Below, one piece after another: positions 36,488 through 45,536 of a stretch of 64,000 nt of DNA. Within the stretch, counting starts at the first letter, position 1. Each line of letters begins with the position of its first letter. The DNA is from Hyphomicrobiales bacterium (GTDB lineage: Bacteria; Pseudomonadota; Alphaproteobacteria; Rhizobiales; Rhizobiaceae), in NCBI GenBank assembly GCA_900471515.1, contig UCFC01000002.1, positions 112,627 through 176,626 on the forward strand, given 5' to 3'. Under the pieces are notes generated by a model. The model saw only the letters and a program-made list of their open reading frames with translations. It searched no databases and had not been told where the DNA came from. Position numbers and translations under genes: made by a program.

Positions 36488-37548
36488 CGGCCGCCACCGC
36501 ATCCACTTCCGCGCCGAAGGGCGCCAACGGCTCCTTCCTCCTGACGCTGATGAAACTTCGCACCTTCATCGCGCTCTTTGCCGTCATCATCTTCTTCTCG
36601 ATCTTCGCGCCGAACTTTACCTCGACCGCCAACATGATCCTGATGTCGAAACATGTGGCGCTCAACGCCTTCCTGGCGATGGGCATGACCTTCGTCATCA
36701 TCACCGGCGGCATCGACCTCTCGGTCGGCTCGATCGTCGGCCTCTGCGGCATGGTCGCCGGCGGTCTCATCCTCTACGGCATCGAACTGCCGATCGGTTA
36801 TACGGTCTATTTCAACCTGGTCGAGATCGTGCTGATCACGCTGTCGATCGGCCTCGTCATCGGCCTCATCAACGGCCTCTTGATCACCAAGCTCAATGTC
36901 GCGCCCTTCATCGCCACGCTCGGCACGCTCTATATCGCCCGCGGGCTGGCGCTGCTTTCCTCCGACGGCCAGACCTTTCCAAATCTTGTCGGCCGGCCGG
37001 AATATGCGACGACCGGCTTCGATGTCTTCGGTGCCGGCCGTATTCTCGGTCTGCCGGTATCGATCTGGATCCTGATCCTCCTGGCGCTGGTGGCCGCCTA
37101 TGTGGCGCGGTCGACGCCGATCGGCCGGCATATCTTTGCCGTCGGCGGCAATGAGCGCGCCGCCCGCATGTCCGGTATCCGCGTCGATCTGGTGAAGATC
37201 TTCGTCTATATGTTCTCAGGCCTTTGCGCGGCGATCGTCGGCATCGTCATCTCTTCGGAGCTGATGGCCTCGCATCCGGCAACCGGCGAAAGCTTCGAAC
37301 TCAACGCGATCGCCGCAGCCGTCCTCGGCGGCACCTCGATGTCGGGCGGGCGCGGCACGATCGGCGGCACGATCATCGGCGCCTTCGTGATCGGCATTCT
37401 CTCCGACGGTCTCGTCATGATGGGGGTTTCCTCCTTCTGGCAGATGGTCATCAAGGGCCTGGTGATCATCATCGCGGTCGTTGTGGATCAGGCACAGCGC
37501 CGGCTGCAGCAGCGCGTCACCCTCATGCAGATGGCAAAGGCAGGTTGA
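36484..37548 (+). CDS. Sugar ABC transporter permease (D-apiose, inferred)
   Basis: This 354-residue RbsC-type permease has about ten membrane segments, with the family blocks DLSVGSIVGLCG, NVAPFIATLGTLYIARGLALL (in part) and GGTSMSGGRGTIGGTIIGAF. It should form a homodimeric channel. ATGA overlap with the ATPase and an ATG of apsD one base after its stop place it in the centre of the transporter-catabolic operon. Confidence 0.9.
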   Translation: MTAATASTSAPKGANGSFLLTLMKLRTFIALFAVIIFFSIFAPNFTSTANMILMSKHVALNAFLAMGMTFVIITGGIDLSVGSIVGLCGMVAGGLILYGIELPIGYTVYFNLVEIVLITLSIGLVIGLINGLLITKLNVAPFIATLGTLYIARGLALLSSDGQTFPNLVGRPEYATTGFDVFGAGRILGLPVSIWILILLALVAAYVARSTPIGRHIFAVGGNERAARMSGIRVDLVKIFVYMFSGLCAAIVGIVISSELMASHPATGESFELNAIAAAVLGGTSMSGGRGTIGGTIIGAFVIGILSDGLVMMGVSSFWQMVIKGLVIIIAVVVDQAQRRLQQRVTLMQMAKAG

Positions 37549-37549
37549 A

Positions 37550-38584
37550 ATGGTTGGTTTGAAAGGTGCCTTGATCGGTTGCGGCTTCTTTGCGATCAAC
37601 CAGATGCACGCATGGAAGGACGTGGACGGTGCCGCGATCGTGGCGATCTGCGACCGTGACCCGGAACGCCTGAAGATCGTCGGCGAGCAGTTCGGCATCG
37701 ACAGGCGCTACACGGATGCTGCCGCCATGTTTGCCGATGGCGGCTTCGATTTCGTCGATATCGCCACCACGGTCCAGAGCCATCGGGCATTGGTGGAATT
37801 GGCCGCCGGCCACAAGATCCCCGCCATCTGCCAGAAGCCTTTTGCCCGGACGCTTGCCGATGCCAAGGCAATGGTGGAGGCCTGCCGGACAGCCGGTATC
37901 GCGCTGATGGTACACGAGAACTTCCGCTGGCAGACACCGATCCAGGCTGTCCGACGGCTGCTCGACGACAAGGCGATCGGCATACCCTTCTGGGGCCGGT
38001 TCTCCTTCCGCTCCGGCTATGACGTGTTTTCCGGCCAGCCTTATCTCGCCGAAGGCGAACGTTTCATCATCGAGGATCTCGGCATCCACACGCTCGATAT
38101 CGCCCGATTCATCCTCGGCGACGTGAAAACGCTGACGGCCCGCACCAGACGCGTCAATCCCAGGATCAAGGGCGAGGATGTGGCGACGATCCTGCTCGAC
38201 CACGAAAGCGGCGCCACCTCCATCGTCGATGTCAGCTACGCGACGAAGCTCGGCAACGAGCCTTTCCCGGAAACGCTGATCGAGCTCGACGGCACGGACG
38301 GAACGATCCGCCTTTCGGCCGGCTACCGGCTGGAAGTCACCAACGCAGCCGGCACCATCGTCTCCGACGCCTCGCCGCAGCTGCTTACCTGGGCATCGCG
38401 GCCCTGGCACAATATTCAGGAAAGCGTCTACGCGATCCAGAAACATTGGGTCGACCGGCTGAAGAACGGCGGCGAGCCGGCAACGTCGGGCGCCGACAAC
38501 CTCAAGACCTTCGCCCTTGTCGAAGCCGCCTATGACAGCGCCGCATCCGGCAGGACGATCGATGTGGAGGCGATGCTGAAATGA
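37550..38584 (+). CDS. apsD: D-apiose dehydrogenase (Gfo/Idh/MocA family)
   Basis: This 344-residue NAD(P)-dependent enzyme has the Rossmann start ALIGCGFFAINQMHAW and the Gfo/Idh/MocA signature EKP-like motif as QKPFARTLADAK, with VHENFRWQ and EDLGIHTLDIARF in the C-terminal domain. It would oxidise D-apiose to D-apionolactone. The assignment rests on family plus position between the pentose transporter and apnL, matching the described D-apiose cluster. The start is one base after the permease stop, and its stop overlaps apnL by four bases. Confidence 0.87.
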   Translation: MVGLKGALIGCGFFAINQMHAWKDVDGAAIVAICDRDPERLKIVGEQFGIDRRYTDAAAMFADGGFDFVDIATTVQSHRALVELAAGHKIPAICQKPFARTLADAKAMVEACRTAGIALMVHENFRWQTPIQAVRRLLDDKAIGIPFWGRFSFRSGYDVFSGQPYLAEGERFIIEDLGIHTLDIARFILGDVKTLTARTRRVNPRIKGEDVATILLDHESGATSIVDVSYATKLGNEPFPETLIELDGTDGTIRLSAGYRLEVTNAAGTIVSDASPQLLTWASRPWHNIQESVYAIQKHWVDRLKNGGEPATSGADNLKTFALVEAAYDSAASGRTIDVEAMLK

Positions 38585-40428
38585 GCACGGACGCCTTCGC
38601 CCTCTACGGCACGCATGAGGCCGAAGACCATCCGGTCCGCCTGACTGCCGGGCGGCTCTCGGCCGATCTCGCCAACGGCAACCTGCGCACGATCCGCTAC
38701 GACGGCGTCGAGGTGCTGCGCGCCGTCTCCTACCTGGTGCGCGACCGCGACTGGGGCACCTATAGCCCTGCGATAAGGGACCTTTTCGTCGAGCAGGCGA
38801 AAGACGGCTTCTCCGTCCGTTACGTCGCCCGCTGCGAGGGACCTGACGGCTCCAGCCTTGCCGTTTCCGTGGGGATTGTCGCGACGGAGCATGAGCTGGC
38901 CTTCGAGGCGACAGCGCTCTCGCCGGGCGGTTTCGAGACCAATCGCTGCGGCTTCTGCATCCTGCATCCGATCGTCGGTATTGCCGGAAGGCCGGCGAAG
39001 GTCGAACATATCGACGGCCGCGTCGTGGAGACGCGTTTTCCCGACCGGATCGACCCCTGGCAGCCCTTCAAGGACATGCGCGCGATCACCCATCAGGTGG
39101 TCCCCGGCGTTTCGGCCGAATGCCGCATGGAAGGCGACACGTTCGAGATGGAAGACCAGCGCAACTGGTCGGACGCTTCCTACAAGACCTATGTGCGCCC
39201 GCTGGCGCTTCCCTGGCCCTACCGGATCGCGGCAAACGAACCGGTGCGGCAGAGGATCGTCCTGTCCCTCAAGGACACCAGAAGCGGACAGACGGTAACC
39301 GGCGGCCCGGCGGCGGGCAGTATCCGGCTCGAACCGGGTGAACAAGGCGGAACCATGCCGGCCATCGGCCTGATCGTCACGCCTGAAGAAGCCCGGGCCG
39401 TGCTTGCGGCCCGTGACCTGCTTTGCGAAATCGCGCCGCAGGAGCTGCTTTTCCACTTCGATCCGGATGCCGGCCACGGCACGCAGGCACTGAAGGATTT
39501 CGCTGCCGTCGCCGCCCTTCACCGCGGCGGCTCGACGCTGGAAATCGCCCTGCCCTGCAGGCAGGCGCCGGCCGCCGAAACGGCTGAAATCGCAAGGCAG
39601 ATGCAAGCTGCCGGCTTCCGCCCGGACGCCATCCTGATCTCCCCTTCCGTCGATCGGCAATCGACGCCGCCCGGCAGCAAATGGCCGGAATGCCCGCCGC
39701 TCGAAGAGGTCTATGCCGCTGCCCACGAGGCTTTTGCCGGCATCCGCATCGGCGGCGGCATGCTGAGCTATTTCACCGAGCTCAACCGCAAGCGCGTGCC
39801 GGCCGACCGCCTCGGCTTCGTCAGCCACTGCACCAACCCGATCGTCCATGCCGCCGATGATCTGAGCGTCATGCAGACGCTGGAGGCGCTGCCCTTCATC
39901 ACCGGCTCGGTGCGTGCCATCTACGGCGACAAGCCCTACCGGATCGGCCCCTCGACCATTCCCATGCGGCAGAACCCCTATGGCAGCCGCACCATGGACA
40001 ATCCCGCCGGCGGCCGCATTCCGATGGCAAACCGCGATCCGCGCCACAATGGCCGTTTCGCGGAGGCCTTCGCGCTGGGTTATGCGATCCGCGTGCTCGA
40101 TGCCAAGCTCGAATGCCTGACGCTTTCGGCGCTCACCGGCCCCTTCGGCCTCGTTGCCGGCAAGGGAGAGCCAACTGAGGAAGGCGGCAGGAGACCGCTG
40201 TTCAGCGTCATCAAGCTTCTTTCCAGCCTTGCCGGGTCGGCCTGGAATGGCTGCACGTCTTCGCATCCATCGGAGGTTCTGGCCTTCCGGTCAGGCTCGA
40301 CGCTTTATGTTGTCAACCTGACGGCGGTCGATCAGACTATCGATATCAGCGCCTTCGCGTCGGTCCCGCAAGGCACGGATATGGCACTGGCTGCTTACAC
40401 GACAACGATGGTCAAGGTCTTTTCCTAG
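38581..40428 (+). CDS. apnL: D-apionate lactonase
   Basis: This is a 615-residue cytoplasmic protein with no signal peptide. It matches the D-apionate lactonase family by size and position and has little resemblance to common lactonases: a beta-rich N-terminal half (YLVRDRDWGTYSPAI; GFETNRCGFCILHPI) and a barrel-like middle (GGGMLSYFTELNRKR; FVSHCTNPIVHAADD). It hydrolyses D-apionolactone, the apsD product, to D-apionate for ApnO. The ATGA overlap with apsD supports a direct sequence of steps. It is the last gene of the D-apiose operon. Confidence 0.83.
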   Translation: MSTDAFALYGTHEAEDHPVRLTAGRLSADLANGNLRTIRYDGVEVLRAVSYLVRDRDWGTYSPAIRDLFVEQAKDGFSVRYVARCEGPDGSSLAVSVGIVATEHELAFEATALSPGGFETNRCGFCILHPIVGIAGRPAKVEHIDGRVVETRFPDRIDPWQPFKDMRAITHQVVPGVSAECRMEGDTFEMEDQRNWSDASYKTYVRPLALPWPYRIAANEPVRQRIVLSLKDTRSGQTVTGGPAAGSIRLEPGEQGGTMPAIGLIVTPEEARAVLAARDLLCEIAPQELLFHFDPDAGHGTQALKDFAAVAALHRGGSTLEIALPCRQAPAAETAEIARQMQAAGFRPDAILISPSVDRQSTPPGSKWPECPPLEEVYAAAHEAFAGIRIGGGMLSYFTELNRKRVPADRLGFVSHCTNPIVHAADDLSVMQTLEALPFITGSVRAIYGDKPYRIGPSTIPMRQNPYGSRTMDNPAGGRIPMANRDPRHNGRFAEAFALGYAIRVLDAKLECLTLSALTGPFGLVAGKGEPTEEGGRRPLFSVIKLLSSLAGSAWNGCTSSHPSEVLAFRSGSTLYVVNLTAVDQTIDISAFASVPQGTDMALAAYTTTMVKVFS

Positions 40429-40801
40429 GACCACGGGACACGGCGCGCAGGCGATCGGGCAGCAGCATCTGCGTCACCGGTCTCACGGTTCGGACGCTTC
40501 AAGCCAAGCCCCTGTGGGTCTTTAAAGCAGAGCTGCGATTTCTCCGCCGGGACGATGGTTTTGGTGCGCCTGCTGCCTCGACTGGCGGCAGCTCCGGGCA
40601 CATGGCGGTCCGGACCGTTGTGGCATCCGCCCGGAACGTCGTCATGAGGCGTACCCTCGAAAAAGCATGCCCCCATAAGGGTCGCTCGTTTCGTGTCAAA
40701 TCGTCCTTTGGAACTAACCCCTCGTCATAAGAGGCGACCCGAGGCCCCAACATATGGCACTCGCCTGACAAAAACGGAATGTTCTACAATTTTGCCACGT
40801 G
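40429..40801. other. 373-bp gap between apnL and the SUMF1-type gene
   Basis: I see no supported gene. GGGTCGC at 40678-40684 and GCGACCC at 40735-40741 are inverted repeats 50 bases apart, too far for a terminator. Base composition becomes less GC-rich toward the right end, where the promoter of the next gene should lie, marking a change from core-like catabolic genes to accessory glycan genes. Confidence 0.35.
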
Positions 40802-41626
40802 ATGTTTGTTCTGTTCGCGGTGGTATTGCTTTTGCGCTCAGTGGGTTGGGTTTTTTGGGGGCTCTCGATGCTTGCATCCGGCAGTTCGTCTGCCGGTTCT
40901 TTCGAGCCGGCTCCGGATATGGTGACAGTGCCGGCTGGCAAATTCGAGATGGGCGGCGATCGCGATGAGTGGTCGGTCCCCGACGAGCATGGCAACCGCA
41001 TCATTGACATGAGAGCCTTCTCTGCCTCGCAAACCGAAATCACGTCCCGACAGTATGATGCATGTGTTCGCGCCGGCGCCTGTCGGGCACCGCTCCTCAA
41101 GGCGCAAGGCGACGACTATCCTGTAACCGGTGTGTCATGGCGCGATGCGCAGTCCTATGCCGCGTGGTTGAGCGCGCAGACCGGCGGCCACTATCGCCTC
41201 CTTTCCGAGGCGGAGTGGGAACGGATCGCCCGCGCAGGCACACAATCACGTTTCTGGTGGGGCGATGATCCCGATCCTGCTTTTGGCAATTTTGGCGACG
41301 AGTCCTGCTGCCGCCCGGCGGTCCGGGGTCCGGATACGTTCGAATCCGCTGCGCCCGTGCGCCGGTTCAAGCCAACACCGGAAGGATTTTACGACCTCTA
41401 CGGCAATGTCTGGGAGTGGGTGCAGGATTGCTATGGCGACTATGACCGTGCGCCGCGGGACGGCTCCGCGCAAGATCCGGCGGATTGCAGGGTGCGCGTG
41501 TTGCGGGGTGGCTCCTATCTGCTTCCTTCAGGGTTTGCCCGGGCGAGCGGACGTTACAAGCTGACCCCTGGCGCGCGCAGGCCTGACGTCGGCTTCCGTG
41601 TGGCTCAAGATTTGGGTAGGCCATGA
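40802..41626 (+). CDS. SUMF1/formylglycine-generating-enzyme-like domain protein, membrane-anchored
   Basis: This 274-residue protein starts with one hydrophobic segment (about residues 2-30), which could be a signal anchor, then a SUMF1/FGE-sulfatase-type domain from about 40 to the end (MVTVPAGKFEMGGD, VTGVSWRDAQSYAAWLS, YRLLSEAEWE, YGNVWEWVQDCYGD, VLRGGSYL, GFRVA). The C-terminal cysteine pair that binds copper and substrate in true FGE is not in its place, so it is more likely a binding or non-canonical enzyme of the fold. A GTG directly precedes the ATG and may be used. It overlaps the next gene by four bases. Confidence 0.82.
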   Translation: MFVLFAVVLLLRSVGWVFWGLSMLASGSSSAGSFEPAPDMVTVPAGKFEMGGDRDEWSVPDEHGNRIIDMRAFSASQTEITSRQYDACVRAGACRAPLLKAQGDDYPVTGVSWRDAQSYAAWLSAQTGGHYRLLSEAEWERIARAGTQSRFWWGDDPDPAFGNFGDESCCRPAVRGPDTFESAAPVRRFKPTPEGFYDLYGNVWEWVQDCYGDYDRAPRDGSAQDPADCRVRVLRGGSYLLPSGFARASGRYKLTPGARRPDVGFRVAQDLGRP

Positions 41627-42882
41627 AAACCTTCTGCCTGAACCGTGACAGATATGTCGTCCCAACCCTCCTCTTCGCCTATGCGGCAGCTGTCGCCGTG
41701 CTGTCTTCGCGCCTAGATCCGACACATTGGGGCGCCCTCGACGCCGAACTGTATCACTTGCCGCAGATCAACTGGTTCATAGAATGGGGTGTCCAGTGGA
41801 CCTACCCTGCGTGGTCGGCGACGGGTCCGGGATTTCACTGGCTGATGGCCATTCTTGCACGGCTGACCGGGGCGGAAGCACTCGATCAGAGCAGCTGGCA
41901 GTCCGCATTCGGCGCCGCCTTCCTGACCGCAATCTCACTTCTCTTCTTCTATGCGGCATTGCGATCCAGCGGGGCTTCTCCGTTGCGGGCTCTAGTGATC
42001 GGCTTCCCACTGGTTTCGTCGAGCTATTTCTGGACGCCCGCTCTGCATCCGGTAAGCGAAAGCCTCTCGACGGCTGGCTTCTTCGCAATGGCCTATTCGC
42101 TTGCCCTTTATCCGCGCCGGCCAATTGCGTTCGGCATCGCGGGCGCAATATCCACAATTGCACGGCAAAGCTTCCTGAGTGCGGCCGGCGCCTTCGGGCT
42201 CATGGCTGTCGTCGAACAATGGCCCCGCATCGTCAGCTGGCGGATGTTTGGTTTAGCCGTACTGACACTGGCGCCGTCCTTGCTGGTTGCCGGGAGTCTT
42301 GTGCTCCATTGGGGCGGACTGACGCCGCCGGAGTGGCGAGAGATGCACACCGGATTCTCGCTTGGACCGCTCCTGCATGGATTGGCGCTTCTCGGCGTCT
42401 TCGGCTGGCTTTTTCTCCGCAAGGAGGACATCGCCGGCGACACGGGCGCCCGGATACGCGAGATCGTCGCCATCGCGGTGGTTTCTCTCGCGCTGTGGCT
42501 CCTTATACCGGAAGATGGTGGCTCCAGGCCCTATTCGGTCGTATGGACGGTGGCAGCGCACCTGCCGACGATTTACGGTCGCCCCCTGTTGACCCTCCCG
42601 CTCCTTACCTTGGGCATGGTCGTTGCGTTTGCCTATTGGCGGCGCGGATGGAGGGATGGATTCCGGCTCAGTCCGGAACTGTCCCTATTTGCCTGCTACT
42701 TTGCAGCTCAAGCGGCGCAAAGGTTCAGTTGGCAGCGTTACTCGGAAATTGCCGTTTTGCTTTTCCTATGCCTTGGACTGGCGAGAACCCGGCAAAAAAG
42801 CCGCCTTCACGATGCTCTCATGCTGATGGTTTTCGTCGGCTATTTCGCCTTGACCGTCTGGCATATGACGGAGTTTGTGTAG
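41623..42882 (+). CDS. Polytopic membrane protein resembling ALG10/DIE2-type glycosyltransferases
   Basis: This 419-residue protein has about ten hydrophobic segments. Its first periplasmic loop, ALDAELYHLPQINWFIEWG, followed by TYPAWSATGPGFHWL, parallels the DExxHxPQ...W...PG(L/F)Y loop of eukaryotic ALG10 alpha-1,2-glucosyltransferases and other GT-C enzymes, in which an acidic residue is catalytic. It is therefore a candidate lipid-linked-sugar-dependent transferase. Start overlaps the SUMF1-type gene as ATGA. The nearby genes for a polyprenyl-phosphate-arabinose donor suggest a possible sugar donor. The resemblance is local and the family call is tentative. Confidence 0.6.
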   Translation: MKTFCLNRDRYVVPTLLFAYAAAVAVLSSRLDPTHWGALDAELYHLPQINWFIEWGVQWTYPAWSATGPGFHWLMAILARLTGAEALDQSSWQSAFGAAFLTAISLLFFYAALRSSGASPLRALVIGFPLVSSSYFWTPALHPVSESLSTAGFFAMAYSLALYPRRPIAFGIAGAISTIARQSFLSAAGAFGLMAVVEQWPRIVSWRMFGLAVLTLAPSLLVAGSLVLHWGGLTPPEWREMHTGFSLGPLLHGLALLGVFGWLFLRKEDIAGDTGARIREIVAIAVVSLALWLLIPEDGGSRPYSVVWTVAAHLPTIYGRPLLTLPLLTLGMVVAFAYWRRGWRDGFRLSPELSLFACYFAAQAAQRFSWQRYSEIAVLLFLCLGLARTRQKSRLHDALMLMVFVGYFALTVWHMTEFV

Positions 42883-42946
42883 GGCTCGCGCTCAAAACCA
42901 TCGCGGCGAGGACGCTTCAGCGCTGCCAGCCGAAGGGCGTCGGTCG

Positions 42947-45088
42947 TCAATCCTCTTTCTTGCCCCCGGGAACGACGACGCTGTCCGTGTCTACCCCAGC
43001 CTTCTGAAAATCGATCAGGCTGCCGGAATTCCCCCACAGCGTCATCCGCCAATTCAATCGGAAACTCTTGTCGTTCAAGTTGCCGCTATAACGATTGCGT
43101 GCGAAGTGCACAAATCCAGGCCCATGATCGGGGGCGTTGACGCTTGCTACGATGCCGCTATCACTGTCAACCGATACGACATTCTCCTCGATGCGGTTAG
43201 GCTGCGCCCATTGCGGGCGCCACCCTCTGCCCGTCGCATCATCAACACGAAAAACGACGCCTGATCCGTGTGAGATGAGATTTCCTGTCACCAGATTGCT
43301 CCAGCCGCCATTGATCCCGATCGCCGATACGTTGCCTGAAAGAGTATTTCCCTCGATGCGCACCCCACTGGCCTTACCGTCGGTGTAGATCGCCCAACTG
43401 ATAGGAGTCGGCCATTCATCGATATTGTCGTATCCGGCGGGCCAAAACGTTCCGTCGGCCCGGTTCATCAGATGCCCTGTGCCGGTCACGAGGTTGCCGC
43501 GGATTATGCTGTTCAGCGGGTCGCCCTGCTCGCCCATCAGCTTGATGGCGCCACCGTCTGACGTCTGCTGATTGGCATTGCGGATCACGTTATGTTCGAT
43601 GACCGCGTCATGAACGGCGTCTTGTGGCCCCCAGGCAGAGCCACCGCCGATACCGAACTGAGCAAGATTTTCGATCAGATTGTAGGCGATCCGGATGTTG
43701 TCCGTGGCTTGAAAAGATATCCCTGCCGTATCGTAATATATCTGTCCGACATCATGGATATGGTTCGACAGGATTGTGGCACCGTTTGATTTGCCGAAAC
43801 TCCCATAGGTGGTGCCGACGTAAATCCCGTTGCCGGCCACATTGCCGATCGCATTGCCGGCAATCAGGACGTCCTGGCTTTCAGCGACATGAATACCGAC
43901 GCCGATATTTTCGATGACGTTCCCGAGCAACCTGACACGGTCGGCTCCCTCGAGCCGGATGGCGCCGAAGCCTCTGGTGTCCGTGCCCAGTTTGCCGCTT
44001 CCCTGCGGAGCGCCGTCACGAAACTGCAGCCCCGATACGGTCATCCCATCGGCTCCCGCAAGCCGGAAGAATGTCGGCAGGATGCCGGCGACGACGACAG
44101 CGTCAGGGAAAGATCGATCCGCTGCAATATACCGGATCTGACCGATCTTGGGATCGTACCACCATTCCCCGGGCGCATCCAGGAAGGCCTCCGTGCCGGT
44201 CAGGAAATAGCGGCTGCCTTCTGCGGTAAAGAAATAGCTGGTGCCTTTGGTATCAACAGTCCGGCTCGCCGCGTCAATCGAAACCACCGGAAGCGTGTCG
44301 TTTCCCCATTGGCTTCCGGGCTGGAATCCTCCGACGATATGGGCGGTCAGCAGCGCCGCATTTTCCAAAGCCGGAAGATCCCCGGGATGGAAGCAAAATC
44401 GTGTATTGCCTTGCCAAGGGCCGATAGGCGGTTCGCATTTGGCGGCGAACAGCCATCCCTTGCGCGGATCTCCGTCAACCGGAGCGTTGGGAAAGCGGGC
44501 CGCGGTCTGGCGGGTGCCGTTAACGAAAAGGTCTTCAACTCCCGCCCCGGAATGTAACTTCAGCGGCGCCGTCCAGCGCCCGTCGGCCAGTGACACCCAG
44601 CTCCTTACACGCGGGCCGCCATGCAGGATCGGCGTCTCGTTGCATCTCGCCGTTATGATCAGGCCCGCATCGCGAGCGTCGAAGACGATTGGCTGAGTGA
44701 GATAATAGTCGCCACTCCCCATTGCAATTATGTTTTGGCCACCCTTCATGCGCGCAGCATCACGGGCATGCTCGATGCTGGCGAAAGGACCATCGTTGCG
44801 CTGTGCGTTTGCTGCGGGAAGGAGGCCGCTCCAATTGTCGTCGCCATCAGGAGACACATGGAATGTTGTCCGGGTCGCGGATGGGCTGGTCAACAGGCCG
44901 CTCAAGGAGGTCCCATCCAGCCTGGCCGACATGGTCGCCGCGGAAGCTTCCGCGCAAGTCGCCTCTCTGATCGTCTGCTGCAACCGGTCAGGCGCATCTG
45001 CGTCCGGCCACACGGATGTCGTATTGCCCTGCTGCGGAAAGAGCGTGACAATCGAAATGCTTGAGATCAGCGCAACGCTCAGCCTCAT
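42947..45088 (-). CDS. Exported right-handed beta-helix (parallel beta-helix repeat) protein
   Basis: This is a 713-residue exported protein. A signal peptide covers about the first 22 residues from the ATG at 45088 (MRLSVALISSISIVTLF); an upstream in-frame ATG at 45142 lacks a ribosome binding site. After FHVSPDGDDNWSGLLP (the start typical of pectate-lyase-like helices) come beta-helix coils with repeated N-x-I and GN-x-I patterns (LLGNVIENIGVGIHV, IAGNAIGNVAGNGIYV, ILSNHIHDVGQ, EHNVIRNANQQ, RIEGNTLSGN). The fold suits polysaccharide binding, lysis or epimerisation. It is on the opposite strand between glycan genes. No catalytic residues can be assigned. Confidence 0.82.
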   Translation of the reverse strand: MRLSVALISSISIVTLFPQQGNTTSVWPDADAPDRLQQTIREATCAEASAATMSARLDGTSLSGLLTSPSATRTTFHVSPDGDDNWSGLLPAANAQRNDGPFASIEHARDAARMKGGQNIIAMGSGDYYLTQPIVFDARDAGLIITARCNETPILHGGPRVRSWVSLADGRWTAPLKLHSGAGVEDLFVNGTRQTAARFPNAPVDGDPRKGWLFAAKCEPPIGPWQGNTRFCFHPGDLPALENAALLTAHIVGGFQPGSQWGNDTLPVVSIDAASRTVDTKGTSYFFTAEGSRYFLTGTEAFLDAPGEWWYDPKIGQIRYIAADRSFPDAVVVAGILPTFFRLAGADGMTVSGLQFRDGAPQGSGKLGTDTRGFGAIRLEGADRVRLLGNVIENIGVGIHVAESQDVLIAGNAIGNVAGNGIYVGTTYGSFGKSNGATILSNHIHDVGQIYYDTAGISFQATDNIRIAYNLIENLAQFGIGGGSAWGPQDAVHDAVIEHNVIRNANQQTSDGGAIKLMGEQGDPLNSIIRGNLVTGTGHLMNRADGTFWPAGYDNIDEWPTPISWAIYTDGKASGVRIEGNTLSGNVSAIGINGGWSNLVTGNLISHGSGVVFRVDDATGRGWRPQWAQPNRIEENVVSVDSDSGIVASVNAPDHGPGFVHFARNRYSGNLNDKSFRLNWRMTLWGNSGSLIDFQKAGVDTDSVVVPGGKKED

Positions 45089-45536
45089 GAGATTCGCAGC
45101 TCCGCCCTTGTGCTTCGTGCCCAGCATTCGTTGGCTTGCCAACCGATGGTCAACCCATTCGCTGTTCTTTGAAAAACCCCATCGATGCGCTTGACCGAAA
45201 AACCAGCAGGCAGGGGTAATCGCGGGAAAAGCTCATCTGTGGTCGTGGTTGCCGGCACATGAGATATTCGTCCGGGCACATCGGGATTGCAAGTAATACA
45301 AATGGAACATCTCCTGCGTTCCGCACACTTCGACAGCGTAAATTCGTGTTGTCTTGCTCAGCCCTTTCCGTTCATCACCCTCGCCGAAGGGATTAGGGTC
45401 ACCCAACCATAAGTGATCTACCTTTAAATCTGTGGCTCCCTAAGCTGAATACAAAGCCACTGGCCTCATAATCTCTTCGGAATGTTCGACGATACTGTCG
45501 TGTTCGAGACCAGTGACGCAGGCGAGAGGCGCAACG
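45089..45536. other. 448-bp divergent intergenic region
   Basis: This AT-richer gap separates the beta-helix gene (minus) from the HAD-UbiA operon (plus) and must contain both promoters. I find no good sigma70 match, no long inverted repeat and no supported small gene. If the beta-helix gene starts at 45142, the first 54 bp belong to it. Confidence 0.35.

Noticed and set aside
40774..45487. CGGAATGTTC repeated before the SUMF1-type gene (40774) and before the HAD-UbiA gene (45478)
   Set aside because: A ten-base match at different distances from the starts and with no symmetry could be chance; no promoter elements align with it.
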